This document shows positions 27,438 to 38,788 of a stretch of 64,000 nt of DNA, piece by piece. The stretch spans positions 5,453,423 to 5,517,422 of the forward strand of contig CM035354.1 in NCBI GenBank assembly GCA_020137815.1, written 5' to 3'. Each line of letters starts with the position of its first letter. Within the stretch, counting starts at the first letter, position 1. A program made the translations under genes and the position numbers. Below the pieces are notes generated by a model. That model saw nothing but the letters and a program-made list of their open reading frames with translations, was not told where the DNA came from and did not search any database. This DNA comes from Hormiphora californensis (Eukaryota > Ctenophora > Tentaculata > Cydippida > Pleurobrachiidae).

Positions 27438-27928
27438 GATGGTGGAGCGGTGTTAGGGTTGGAGTTAAAATACCCGGGACTTTTTTGAGGAATTTTTATT
27501 AAGCGATATCTGAATATTATGAGTTTGTAAAGTTTTTGTCACACACACACCACGCATTTGAGAGTTTGTAAACTGTATATGCTGCTGAAAAGGTTTATTT
27601 TTTTCAAAATCCAGGTTCAATCTCTGATTCTGTGGGACGTGTCCGTCACACTTTTTCCACTCTTCCTTGCGCATCATGGGCGTTGTTGGAGGGCGCGGGG
27701 ATGGGGTTTTGGGGAGATGAGCGCAGATGTGACGCGCGCACGCTTGTAACACTTCGAAACTGATCTTGGATTCATTTTCAATGAATGGGAGAAAACATCA
27801 CATGTTTGTTGAATTGCAAATAACTACATTAAAGCAATAAATAGAATTATAAAACAACTACACACTCTCCTAGCACATATGTCGTGAAGAGGAAAGACTA
27901 GAGGATCCCTTCGTCATTCACGGTAAAA
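27438..27928. other. ALDH4A1 3' flank with poly(A) signal
   Basis: AATAAA at 27836-27841, about 400 bp past the stop, is a likely 3' end signal. Nothing else is recognised. Confidence 0.45.
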
Positions 27929-29951
27929 TATAGTATGTCAACCATTTTAGGAAAACTCTCCAGTATATGAACGACTTCTAAAACCAAAAGCACTTACGAG
28001 AATGGCACTCGTTGGGAGTGGATCGATTTCCCCGGTATTTTAGAGATATTAACTGCAATATCTACGATGGTGACGTTTTGAGAGAAACTTCAAGTGAGGC
28101 AGGGGACCCATTCTCCCTTCCTCGTCGTTCACTAGAACCTTAAATATTAAGAATATATATATAATTCGAGTGAGTAGGGGAAAGAAGGCTTTATGAGGGT
28201 ATAACATAATCGTTTAAACCTTTAACATGTCATGTGGATTATACATGATTTAGTAAGAGAAGGAACGGTTTTCTAGGGTATAATCATTTAAACTGTCATG
28301 TGGGTGCATATGCGATTAGGGAAGCATAAAAATGGGATCAAACCTTGACAGTTGCAAAGCTTGTCCCGTATATAAAAGTAGCATTGCTCTCGCCACCCTC
28401 ATGTTTCAGGGCCTCCCAGGATTCCGTAGATAGAGGCAGAGTTTCCTCCTCTCCATTGCCGCCTCGGAGGGTAATGGAGTCGATATTCAGACCGAGACTG
28501 CTAGCAGCAGATATGGATACTGCTGTCGGTTCATCTGGACAGGAGAGAGATGAGGGGTAGTTACTAGAGGAGAGAGATAGGAAGGTTAGACATGAGAGAG
28601 GGGATAGAGACAGAAAAACAGCGAAAAAGATACAAGCCATTAAATTTGAAAGCCAAAAGTAGGTCAGAGAGAGAGAGGGGATCACTAATGGTTATAGCTC
28701 GTAGTTATAGGTATGTACATAGTTATAAACATGAGCATGCGGTCAACCATTTGGTTACAAAGTCACCCAGTTAAGGGTCTCTCGCGTGAATTTGTGAATC
28801 ATTCAGCAGAATCTGAGAGCCCAGAAAATCAGAGAAAAGAGGATTATAACTTAAATTATAAAGTATATCCATTGACAATTAACTACCTTCATCGAATAGA
28901 GTCCAGTTAACAGACAAGTCCCCCTCGGTCCCACCATAGAATATTCCAGATAGGGTACTGTCCTGAGTGCTCCAAAGGGAGGTAGCATTGCTGCTTGTCG
29001 AGGCAAGAAGCATATTAGCCTCGCCACAAATTGTCGGGTCAGTACACCCTGGATTGTATTTCCAAGTCACCTCACATGTAACCTGCAGTACGGGGATCAT
29101 ATTGGATAATGGGTATTGAATTGTTGTTTCGATTCGAATTCAACCCCCATCCCTAGTCCCTCTATTAACGAGATGCATACAGATCTCAACATTTATGCAT
29201 TTATTAATGAAATTGAGATTCGAGAAAAACTCCACAAAAGCTGTTCAATTTGTAAATTTACTTTTTGTGACAATCACCCCCGCCCTGCGATAACTTTCAA
29301 ATGCCACGTACCTGGTGGAGGCTCGTCCCCAGAAGAAGTAGAATAGAGGCAAGCAACATTTTACACGCACACAACAGGGTATTACTGAAATGGTGTATCG
29401 GGTTACTATCATGTGCATGCACAACTGTAATCTGAGACATACGTCATACATACCACGTGTCCAATATGGAACCAGCTCAGAAATTATTATTGTGATTGTG
29501 ATTGGACGATGAATTACTACAGCTGAATAGTTTGGTTTAGGATTATATATTAGTTGACCCAGGATTATACCTAATACCCCTGCAGCAGTAGAGGGTGGGG
29601 TGTTTTCCCCCGACACCTCAATTCTGTCTGAAAAGTTGAAAAGTATGCGAAACATTTGCCACAACGACACACGTCTCACAGCTACTCAACTTGACTTTTT
29701 GAGAGGGAGTGATCCCCGATATCTCTCCACCAATCAGAACGCTCGATACAGGTCACGTGACTACTATACTAGGAGACTTTAACTCCACCCAGTTTGACAA
29801 ATCGTTCTGTGATATCTTTTTCTTAGTTCAATCTCAGTTGTTTTTTATGCCAAATTTGAAATTTGGTTTTCAAAAGTCACTTTGCAGCAACCAGTAATAT
29901 AATAAACCTGTCATAGCTTCGATGGGGGCATAGTTTTTCAGCAATGAATAT
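27929..29951. repeat. Inverted segmental duplication, copy 1
   Basis: About 2.02 kb is the reverse complement of 53035-55045. One edge is at gcaatgaatat next to an (AT)n run. The other is at tatagtatgtcaacc, which in copy 2 is the very end of an intron, one base before its AG acceptor is complete. Copy 1 keeps intact exon frames, whereas copy 2 has several small indels. Confidence 0.9.
27998..29359 (-). pseudogene. Truncated 5' half of a receptor-like membrane protein gene, copy 1
   Basis: Four minus-strand exons, 29312-29359, 28887-29082, 28344-28534 and 27998-28138, join in frame. The first encodes a clean signal peptide (MLLASILLLLGTSLHQ). The rest encode an ectodomain with four cysteines near the N-terminus and N-glycosylation sites such as SSNATSLW and ESNATFIY. 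The duplicated segment ends in the next intron, so no membrane anchor follows here. The transmembrane part of the same gene is apparently at 30191-31897 in the opposite orientation. Protein family not recognised. Coding in itself, but truncated and probably non-functional unless it makes a secreted fragment. Confidence 0.65.
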
Positions 29952-30190
29952 ATATATATATATATTGGACAATCATTTCATCTATTTGTCTGTCTAGCAT
30001 GATAGACAGCTACTAGTCTTATTTGTCTCACTCTCCCAGCTCTAAGTATAAGATACAATATCTCCCAGCTCCATTAGATATAATGGGGGTTGCCTAGATA
30101 ATACCAGATATGGAAACTATTCCACTACGAAATCTCCAGCCCCTCTATGTATAATATACAATATCTCTATTAGATATGGGTGTCGCCCAG
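29360..30190. other. Flank of the receptor-like gene with (AT)n and a duplicated exon start
   Basis: It contains the upstream region shared by both duplication copies (to 29951), an (AT)n run (29948-29966) and an extra copy (30073-30138) of the acceptor and first about 44 bases of the exon that starts at 30191. No separate gene seen. Confidence 0.5.
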
Positions 30191-31897
30191 ATAATACCAG
30201 ATATGGAAACTATTCCACTACGAAACCTCCAGCCGGATGGAGTAGTAACAGTTCAACCTGATGGTGGAGGAACTGAGGAAGACCCAACCGAGAAGTTTTA
30301 TTGGTGTAAGTGGTATACAGGAACCGACCGAATCAGGAAATACTGGTCCCTGATTGGCTGATAACCAGTCACGTGACCTAAATAACGAGTTCTGATTGGT
30401 TATTTACTTGTGTCGGTCGGTTCCTGGTGGGATAGGTGCTGATTGTGTTGTCGAGGAGGGGTATTTAGAGAATATTTTCATTTTTGATGATTTTGTCGAA
30501 ACTAACAAAAGTTCGACTATTCGTAAATTACCTATGAGAGAAAAGAGAATATACTATAGAATGTATGCCCTAGATCACAGCTTGTAGGACGAATATTATA
30601 TTCTATTCCCTGACTGACAAAATAGTATTTCACAACCCCCCCTCTCTCTCTCTTGTTGAGTAACTCAACCGGGTTGAGTCAACCCCCTCTGACCTCTCTC
30701 TCTCCACGCAGGGTTTTGGATAATTGCTATCCTGCTGTTCACCACAGTTATCTACTGGGCGTACTCGGTCGTAAGGTGCGTGGTCTCCAAGGACAAGATC
30801 CGAGAACAGGTCATGTGTGGTCTACAGGATGGTGGGTATGGGACCCTCTCCAGACCGGACTCTTTCAGCGATGATGATTGCAGTGGAAACCTTGTGGTGA
30901 GTTTGGGAGAGAAAGAGAGGGAGGGATGATTACCTAATGCAATCCTACTTATATTAGTGGGGTGAGAATTCCATAGCTATGCATATATGGCTGGGAGAAG
31001 GAAGGATATCCATTTGCAAATTGGTGGGACTGTGAAAGAGAGGAAAGGGTTACGTAGTTTTGGGAGATGGAAGGGTTACGTAGTTTTGGGAGAGGAAAGG
31101 GTTACGTAGTCGTGGGGGATGGATAATTCGAGGGGGAAAGGGAAGTGGGCCCAGGGTAATAAAAAGGGTAGTCGATCCTTGTCACCAAAATATCAAATAT
31201 GCCGAAAAATATATTCCCAAATATCCCCCAGTCTGGCATTATGAGTTGTTGACGGTATATAATATTATTTGTTATGATCTCTTTCCGCTCACGTTTTCAA
31301 TTCTGGTTATGCAACTAACAATTCCGCATGCGATCTATTGGCCACATCGGAGTTTCGCCAGGCTTTGTTTTTCCACAATATCACATAGTTTTTCCATATA
31401 TTACAATTACATCACTGATTCCTCTGGGGGAGGAGGGTTGGGCCAGAGCTAATCTGAAAAACTATAGGAATTCCTTGCCGATTAGACAGATGCCATGTGG
31501 CGGCGTGGCGCCTCCAAAAACCTAGATTTATCTAACATGCCTCTGTTTTCAGGACGGACCCCGTATTGTGATCTACGACAGGAACAACCAACATGGTTAC
31601 CAATACTCAGCTGCAGACCAGCAACAGGGCTACCAATTCACTACCAGTACTACTGCAGGTGCTGGGGACCCCCGACACCACACATCCTACCCAATGGAAA
31701 ACAACCCATTTTGGGAGGGTAATGATACCATATATGGGCATAATGGTGACACCTCAAATAGGGCCCGTCCCCAGCAACAGCAGACACCTAGAGCAGCAAA
31801 ATGGGACCACCGACAACCCGTGTTGATATGTGACGATAATGGTAACCATGGTTACTCGTACACGGGGGAATTCATCTTACCATGGAATAGACAGTGA
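30191..31897 (+). CDS. 3' exons of receptor-like single-pass membrane protein (TM and cytoplasmic tail)
   Basis: Exons 30191-30305, 30712-30896 and 31553-31897 join in phase. They encode a short acidic juxtamembrane part (DGGGTEEDPTEKFYW), a membrane span (FWIIAILLFTTVIYWAYSVV) with a CVVSKDK stop-transfer, and a cytoplasmic tail of about 165 residues. The tail is rich in Gln and Tyr (NQHGYQYS, QQGYQFTT, HTSYPMENNPF, NHGYSYTGEF) and could be a tyrosine-phosphorylated signalling tail. There is no start codon. The first exon enters in phase 0, which fits the phase-0 end of the last ectodomain exon at 55425-55555. I infer that both were once one gene. The family is unknown, and the region has no 5' half in correct orientation. 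Confidence 0.6.
30318..30426. repeat. Small inverted repeat in the intron after 30305
   Basis: Arms caggaaccgaccga and tcggtcggttcctg enclose about 80 bp that itself has weaker inverted pairing. A miniature transposon is possible, but no clear target duplication is seen. Confidence 0.5.
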
Positions 31898-32549
31898 ATG
31901 TACAATTGTTTTATTGATAACTCTAAGATAAACTCATAATTGGGTCTATCAGACCTACCTATATTTTGTATGCTTGTTTCCGTGATGAGAAGNNNNNNNN
32001 NNNNNNNNNNNNNNNNNNNNNNNNNNNNNNNNNNNNNNNNNNNNNNNNNNNNNNNNNNNNNNNNNNNNNNNNNNNNNNNNNNNNNNNNNNNNGTGAAAAG
32101 GCCAATCTGGCTCTCATCGTTCGCTCTCTTCGCTCTCGTCTCTCTCACTTCTCTCTCTCTCTTCTTCTCTCTCTCTACTCTGCTGATCTCTTGTTCCATT
32201 GTCTCTCTCTTACTCTGTCCTCTGTTCGTCTGTTGTCTGTCTGTCGCGTCTGGTCGTCTGTATGTCTGTATGCTGTCTTGTCCCTTTGTCCGTGGGTTGT
32301 CGTGCTGTTGTCTTGTCTTGCTCTGTCTAGTCTCTCTCTTTCCTCTCCAGGAGATATGGGGTAGGATTGGGGTGTTCGTGGTTGTGTGGTCTATCTCTAT
32401 CTATCTCTCTTCTCGCTCTCTCTCTCTTTTCGTAGCTCTCTCGCTCTCTTTTTTTCTATGGTATCTCTCTATCTCTTATCATCTCTAGCTACTCTGCTCC
32501 TATATCATCTCTTGTCTGTCTCTGTTCTGTTCTTCTTCTCTGCTTCTCA

Positions 32550-32603
<54 letters not shown>

Positions 32604-33214
32604 ACGTATCTATCTCTCTGTCTCTCTCTCTTTCTGCCTCTCTATTTCTGCCTCTCTGTCTCTCCCTGTTCCTGTCTCTCTTTTGTATTTTTTCGATCCT
32701 CTGAAACACTGTTTCCCGGGGCATGCAAAGGTGACTGTGTCTTAATGGGCCACCTTTCAAGCCAACTAATTTTATTAGTTTTTGGCCTAATTTTTACGGT
32801 TTTTGGTATATAAAGAATAGCACAAGTTTCTGATGCTCTAATTTAGAAAATTATAATTTTTTTGCTGAATGATAGATAAAATTTGATATCAAACATGATC
32901 TCTTAGGTGTGGTAGGGTAATGTGAGATAACGTGGTTGTTACATGAGTCGACGCATTATTACAAGTAATGTGAGACATTAGTAGATACATGAGATGATTG
33001 AGACAAGGGTGAATTGAGACACTTTTAAGATACAACGTGGTTGTTACATGAGCCGACGCATTATTGCAAGCAATGTGAGACATTAGTAGATACATGAGAT
33101 GATTTAGACAAGGGTGAATTGAGACACTTTGAAGATATTTAACCTAGCAGCTAACAATAGTCAATTATTCCCTTACTATTCTTTGCACTACTAGTACTCT
33201 TCACTACAAACATT
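31898..33214. other. Assembly gap, CT-rich low-complexity sequence and a tandem repeat
   Basis: A run of 100 N (31993-32092) marks an unsized assembly gap. It is followed by about 600 bp of CT-rich, imperfect microsatellite to 32690. No gene is supported up to 33215. Confidence 0.9.
32929..33138. repeat. Two-copy tandem repeat, unit 105 bp
   Basis: The unit starting aacgtggttgttacatgag is repeated once (32929-33033 and 33034-33138) with few differences. It lies just upstream of the membrane-protein gene at 33215 and is non-coding. Confidence 0.8.
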
Positions 33215-33691
33215 ATGATATTCCTCGTTATCTTCCTTCTCCACAGTTCGACGTCCACCTCCTTCCAGGAATGTTACTCTACATCAAACATCAAGTGCCC
33301 CACGCCAATCTACGAGGAAGTCCGACACCAATTCGACAGCTGCACATTGGAGTCAACATGCACGGGAAGAGTGCAGCACGAGTACGTTCGGTCAGAGACG
33401 TTCTGCCGGTTCGCTGTGCACGTTACCTGCACCATTCTTGAGGAACCCACGGAACAGAGCTATTTACCAACAAGTGATACTCCTGCTGCAGAGACATCAT
33501 GGGAACTACAACTGCCAACAATCGCCGGAATCGGAGGAGGTGTCACAGTGATCATTGCCTTCATCATTATACTGATTGTTTGCCAGCGGTGCAGCTGCTG
33601 CTGCCACACCGACTACCAGAGACCACGAGAGATCGACACGAACCCTTCCAGAAGAGGGGGCAGAACAGCCACTGCTGAAACTGTTTGTTAA
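33215..33691 (+). CDS. Small type I membrane protein, unrecognised
   Basis: An intronless frame of 158 codons. It has a signal peptide (MIFLVIFLLHSSTSTS), a small ectodomain of about 95 residues with seven to eight cysteines (QECYSTSNIKC, DSCTLESTCTG, FCRF, VTCTI) and a Thr/Pro stalk. A membrane span with a glycine-rich start (IAGIGGGVTVIIAFIIILIV) is followed by a Cys cluster (CQRCSCCCH) likely to be palmitoylated, and a short tail. The gene lies inside the 23-kb interval between the inverted duplications. Family not recognised. It might be a host cell-surface protein or cargo of the neighbouring elements. Confidence 0.6.
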   Translation: MIFLVIFLLHSSTSTSFQECYSTSNIKCPTPIYEEVRHQFDSCTLESTCTGRVQHEYVRSETFCRFAVHVTCTILEEPTEQSYLPTSDTPAAETSWELQLPTIAGIGGGVTVIIAFIIILIVCQRCSCCCHTDYQRPREIDTNPSRRGGRTATAETVC

Positions 33692-33784
33692 CTGACATTA
33701 TAATTTATTTAGTTGTTTCCAGTCGAAATTCGACCAGTTTGATTAATCTGATGTTTTTTTTGTTAAAAAAATCACATATCACAG

Positions 33785-33891
<107 letters not shown>

Positions 33892-34011
33892 TACACACAC
33901 ATACTCTTTATTTGTCACAAGAAAATCACCGTCATTTGTGTTTGTAGTTCATTGTTAGAATCATGATAAATATTATAGCACATTCCAGTTTTTGAATAAT
34001 ATACATAAACA

Positions 34012-35911
34012 TTAAACAGGACCGAGCATATTTCTCAAATTATTTGCAGTCTGAACTATGTAATTGAAAAGCTTCACTACAAGTGTAGTACAAATTAGGA
34101 CTAGTATTAAAATAAATACTGCACCAACATATAACACGAGTTGTACGAACGAGAGTTTCTTTGTGTTATCTTTTGTGTCAACCTGAAGTTTATCTAAGAG
34201 ATTAGTAGACTTCTTGTTGTCAGTAATGATATTGTTTATAAAGTGCGACAGGTTTGTATGTGTAAGGAAGTGTGTGTATAAGGTGTTAACTGAATTCTTC
34301 AAGACTGTCTGGTTGATGGTGAAAATGTTGGGATTTTCTAGGTATGATATGGTCACCAACGGTAATCTGTGTCCTATTGGGTGACCAGTGTATAAACTGT
34401 GGGTCCATGGAGCCTGTACATTTGGTGTACAGAACTCCCTTCGGGAATGAAATGTATTGGGTGCCAGTACAAGGGCTGTGTTCGACCTTACAAGACATTA
34501 GACAAATCCTGAAGACAGGATGGGCCCACCACTGTACATGAGTCCCTCTGGCAATCCACGTCCCGCCATACATCATTGACCCGCGCCTGGTAGTTGCTCA
34601 GGGAAATCCGAACAGCTCCATTGGCCATGGCCAGACCCGTCTGAAATGCCTTGTAAATGGCTGGACTTCCAGGTGCTGGCTTTCGGACAGTCAGGTGTAC
34701 CTGGAAGCCGGTCGATGTTTCACCTTCCCAGCATTCCGTCGGGCTAGCTAGTGTCGAATCCTTCAGCAATGGCAATATATTGGGGTTCCACTGTTGGTCA
34801 GCCTCCAATAGTATTGCTGGTCCAATTTCATTCACTCTTTTTAAGAGTGACACCAGCTGGCAGTAAGTCTTGATTATATTACCCTGATGTTAAAAAAGGA
34901 TAGGTAAAAAACACTATCATAACTGTGCAGTATCGTGGTCAATAATAAAATAAAATTATTAGTGTCACAAAAATGAATAAAAAAGTAATTACCAACTGAA
35001 TGTACAGGAGAATAGAATTGGTGTGGCACTCTGTCTCCAAGGTTAGCTGATGTACCGCACTGTCTTGTTCGATTGCAAGAAATATCTGGTTTTTCGTGCT
35101 ATCAATTCTCTTAGAAAGTATCTTCCTAACCAGATCCTCATTCATTATAAGATTATCGATTGTCGATCTTGGATTTCCTAGAAAGGTGGTGACGGATTAG
35201 ATAATCGTTGATCCATGCTGATTGCAAAGATGTTATATAGACCAATACATAAGTGAGTTTAGATTTTAGTGACAACTATGCTAAGTTCAATCCTGATCAA
35301 ATCCCATGATAATGATTATGCTAAGACTTACGATGTTTACAAGTGCAGCTGTTGAGCTGGTTTGACAATTCCCTCTCTAACAATAACCATCCATCAACAC
35401 AACTGAAAAGAAGAATTTCAGTGATAGGGAATAGGGTGCACTGCATTGACACTGACAGTAAAAAATCTGACATATGATCTATTACACTCGCCGATGCCCG
35501 ATAACTACTATACCTTTTGAGCTCAACTTTTGGAGTGAAGCTACTCTCCAACTGGACTACTACTGGTGTTGGTCTAATAATGATTGGCTTCTCAATCACT
35601 ATATTTACCGTTACATCCTCAAGGTTAACTGAAAATTGAAATGTAATTTTGAACATTGAGAGCATTCGACTTAAATCTTGACTCAGATAAAATATATCGC
35701 GAAAGGGCTTACATTCAGAATGCGTCGTCCGTACAAGTGCCAGTCCTAGTTGTTTGTAAAATATCGTTTCTGTTGCTTGTGCCACTGCCAGGAGGTGAAC
35801 TAGAGAGATGTACAGAAACATAGCTATATAATAGAGAGGATTTTGATTATTGGTCACATAATAATTTGATATTATTTGATTATTATTATTATCATTATTA
35901 CACACAGTCAT
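34012..35911 (-). pseudogene. Broken envelope-glycoprotein-like membrane protein gene, three exons
   Basis: Minus-strand exons 35332-35911, 34993-35177 and 34012-34883 are joined by good splice sites in matching phase. The first exon has a hydrophobic leader best read from the internal ATG at 35819-35821 (MFLYISLVHLLAVAQA). The protein has a large ectodomain with scattered cysteines, including a cluster near 34490-34560 (DCQRDSCTV, then SPCTGTQY). A membrane-proximal polar helical stretch with Asn-linked sites follows, then a membrane span (LVLYVGAVFILILVLICTTL) and a short tail. This order resembles viral or retroelement envelope glycoproteins, but no family is recognised, so the viral link is inference. 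The last exon is broken. Sense passes through three frames, with shifts at about 34490-34570 and about 34340-34360. It is a decayed copy or has sequence errors. Confidence 0.5.
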
Positions 35912-36990
35912 TTAGTTTCATTAAAATACACCATGGGATAAAAAATCAACAATTATTTTGATGTAGGAATCATTGCATGATGCAGTTGTATTCAGGGCTT
36001 TCTTGATACTGTGGATCACATCCTGAAAAGAATTTAGCTACTTAGATAGTATAGAAAACTGCAGTTAACTGGTCACATTAAACAATGGCAATCACGATTG
36101 ACATAGACATTTTGAACACATATAATATGTGCACTATATTTTACATAACATAGAGATATTATTTACCTTTCTTAGTTTGCAAGCGTAAGTTTCACTCCTG
36201 ACTCCCCCAATTAATTGTTGAGTGTGCCACGCCTGGTAACAGATGATCGTTTGTTATGAAAATTACAGAAAACGCTAAGCAAATGTTGAAATTTTGTTAG
36301 ATACTTTAAATATTTTTTAGCGGGATGTACCTGTTTCTCCATTTAAGTGTTGTTAATCGTTGAACAAGAATAAAGGGGTCCTTGTTTTTTGCCAAGCAAT
36401 GCCGACAATAATGATCGCTGGTGTTACTTCCATCTTCATGATGCTCGAATATTGTACGTCTTCCTGTAACATGCTCAATTAGCTTCATGACATCTCTAAA
36501 CACTGCAGCTACTTAAATCAGGCATTATTGCATACTAGAATGAAGTTTAAATAAAGGTTCTTTTGATTACCTACATAAACATACTGGAATATTATGCAAT
36601 CTATGGTCCAAGATTACTGATTGTGGGGTTTCCAGATACTTGGCATTTTTCCAATATACACAGTCAGCTTCATGATTTGATAGGTCAGTTTCGGTAGTCG
36701 AGTTTCTCAACACACGGACATTCACTGGTGTTTACTTTTAGGAGAATCATATTGGTGGAGCGCCACTTAACAGGGTTTATATATCTGAAACATGTAAGGT
36801 TGTTCAATACTATTTTCAGATTAGTTTAAAAATATTTTCGAGAAATCAGTTATACGATAAGTTTAGGTGAAGTTACCTCAAATGTCTGGAGCGTAGCTGG
36901 TGGATCCAACAAGTATCAGTATCCCGATTTATCCACTCCTGTACTTGCTTCTGTCTTGCGTTGGATGCAATTTTATTAGATCCCACTATC
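35912..36990 (-). other. Possible degraded exons of an unknown gene
   Basis: Three coding-like minus-strand pieces have splice-like edges. One at about 36877-36990 contains QEWINRDTDTCWIHQLRSRH and ends at a gtaact donor. One starts at 36784 after a CAG acceptor (YINPVKWRSTNMILL, phase-matched to the previous one) but is broken after about 35 codons. One at 36306-36502 follows a gctgcag acceptor and has a CxxC-type pair (YCRHCLAKNKDPF). No family is recognised, and the set may be a relic. Confidence 0.3.
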
Positions 36991-37364
36991 TAGATCTACT
37001 AACAGTACTCATTAACTTACACACACGTAAAAATCAATGAAATATATATTTGTCTCAGTTTCCATCTCTCATAGAATAGTTGCTGTTAATGTTATCGAAT
37101 AACAAATATAAGAAATACAAAAACTTCACATATTACTTCTAATGATACTAACCTAGTAAGAACACTCAACTACAAAAGATTAAGAAAATAGAACTTCTAC
37201 ACCGCTTTCTCTCTCAAAATAACAACCTGCTTCCATCATCAAGTTCATTATTGAAAACTAGATGTTATATGTAATCTTGATCTTCCTTCAAATTAGTCAA
37301 ACCTCTACGTGCACCGGGGCATCTCTGTCTGTCACAGAATAGTTTTAGGTCAGCCAACTCATCA

Positions 37365-38003
37365 ATGACAGAGGAAATGGCCTCAATGAAAGATGTACTG
37401 TTGAAATGCCAGCGAGAGGTAAATCAGATCCAGAAGCAGATTATCAACATGCAGAGCGAGGAATTAAAATCTGTGAGATCTGTAACTGAGACTGTACAGA
37501 AAGACCTTTATTTTTGGTCTGCTGTAGTGACACAAAACTGTGCAGCAGCAACTGCACTGAGAAAGATTGGGGCGGCTCTCCACACACCGCAGCCCCCCAA
37601 AGAAGATAGCAGAGCTAAGAACCTTATTGTTTTTGGCCTGCCAGAGGAGGAGAACGAGACAGTTACTGACTGTGCACTAACTGTTTTTGAGGAGCTCGAC
37701 GAGAAGCCTCCTAATCATCATCTTGTAGACTTGGAACCGCCGCTGAAGGGAAAACACGGCGCATCAGGGTTACCTTGGAGTCTAGAGACAGTGTTCTGAC
37801 TCTACTGAGGGAGGCCCGACAGCTGAGAAGTAGCGAAATCTACAACAGAGAGTATCTCTGTCCAGATCGGACTATTGAGGAGAGACGAGAGAGAAGAGAG
37901 AATCTACAGACACTTGGAACTTATAAGAGATAACCCTGAGAGACAGTTCGAACTGAAGAGAGGGGTTATACAGTTTTTGTGCAATGGCCCCACTAATAGT
38001 TAG
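37365..38003 (+). pseudogene. LINE ORF1-like remnant
   Basis: The plus strand starts with a coiled coil (MASMKDVLLKCQREVNQIQK). It is followed by the ORF1 hallmark RAKNLIVFGLPEEENETVTD, the RRM-like start of non-LTR retrotransposon ORF1 proteins. After about 37735 the sense moves to another frame (RVTLESRDSVLTLLREARQL, then YNREYLCPDRTIEERRER). It shifts again near 37920 (IRDNPERQFELKRGVIQ). It has at least two frame breaks and no ORF2 next to it. Its 3' edge is followed by a long (AC)n tract. Confidence 0.7.
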
Positions 38004-38123
38004 GAGGATAGCACTCATATATTAGTAACTTCGTTACGCATAATATTGTGCTATCCCCCAATCTGCATGCCCATGGAGACCATGGGCGCCAAGTTATGTT
38101 CAAAACCGTGTCAAAAACCGTGT

Positions 38124-38131
38124 CACACACA

Positions 38132-38221
<90 letters not shown>

Positions 38222-38223
38222 CA

Positions 38224-38268
<45 letters not shown>
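38124..38268. repeat. (AC)n microsatellite
   Basis: About 145 bp of AC dinucleotide with a few interruptions, ending about 40 bp from the stop codon of the giant gene. Confidence 0.95.
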
Positions 38269-38270
<2 letters not shown>

Positions 38271-38308
38271 ATACACTCATACACACAAACGCACAAACAC
38301 ACTTAAAC

Positions 38309-38788
38309 TTATTGTTTGAGGGCCTCAAACTCAAGTAAACGAGCTAAAATATTTGCTCGGTAGAGAGGAAGCTTACCTGGAGAGATGGTTGTCATTGGTA
38401 AACCAGCCAAGTATAGCTCGAGGTTGACAAGAGCATGAACCCCACAGTCAAATGGATTTGCCTGGCGAACAGATCCTCCGTCCTTAATAGCATGAGTCCT
38501 CAGATTAACTGATACTGGATTCAGTTGAACACCAAGATCGCTTATTGTTTTTCGATACAGCTGGAGACCTTTGAGATAGTAGAGGCATCGTTCAGCAACG
38601 TCCTGGCTTTGATACCTACCCGAATCAAAATACGAAATTGTTTTGTGCGATGGTCGGTTATCAATGATTGTCATTATCCAGTGGTCCGTAGATAGATTAC
38701 CGATAAGTGCAATAATGTCCTTATCCATGGGATCACCGTCTGCGATTATTCGCTCTTCTTTTGTACCAGTGATCACTCGTGTCGAAGA
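38309..38788 (-). CDS. Ulp1/C48 cysteine protease module after the in-frame TGA
   Basis: This is the continuation, in the same frame, of the giant exon beyond TGA 38789-38791. It carries the family's catalytic residues: His in STDHWIMTII (about 38677), Asp in SYFDSGRY (about 38625), and Gln and Cys in QANPFDCGVHAL (about 38450). The N-terminal part of the protease fold (DKWLSDDVIQEYMWAVLDR) lies before the TGA, so the stop splits one domain. There is no ATG right after the stop. It is made only by read-through, or the copy carries a nonsense mutation. In other mobile elements such proteases are thought to process element or host proteins. Confidence 0.75.
   Translation of the reverse strand, partial: SSTRVITGTKEERIIADGDPMDKDIIALIGNLSTDHWIMTIIDNRPSHKTISYFDSGRYQSQDVAERCLYYLKGLQLYRKTISDLGVQLNPVSVNLRTHAIKDGGSVRQANPFDCGVHALVNLELYLAGLPMTTISPGKLPLYRANILARLLEFEALKQ

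Noticed and set aside
29245-29679. 144-codon frame upstream of and overlapping the receptor-like signal-peptide exon
   Set aside because: It overlaps the signal-peptide exon in another frame and is interrupted differently in the second copy. It is more likely an untranslated or promoter region.
38048-38338. Thr/His- or Cys/Val-repeat ORFs
   Set aside because: They are translations of the (AC)n microsatellite.
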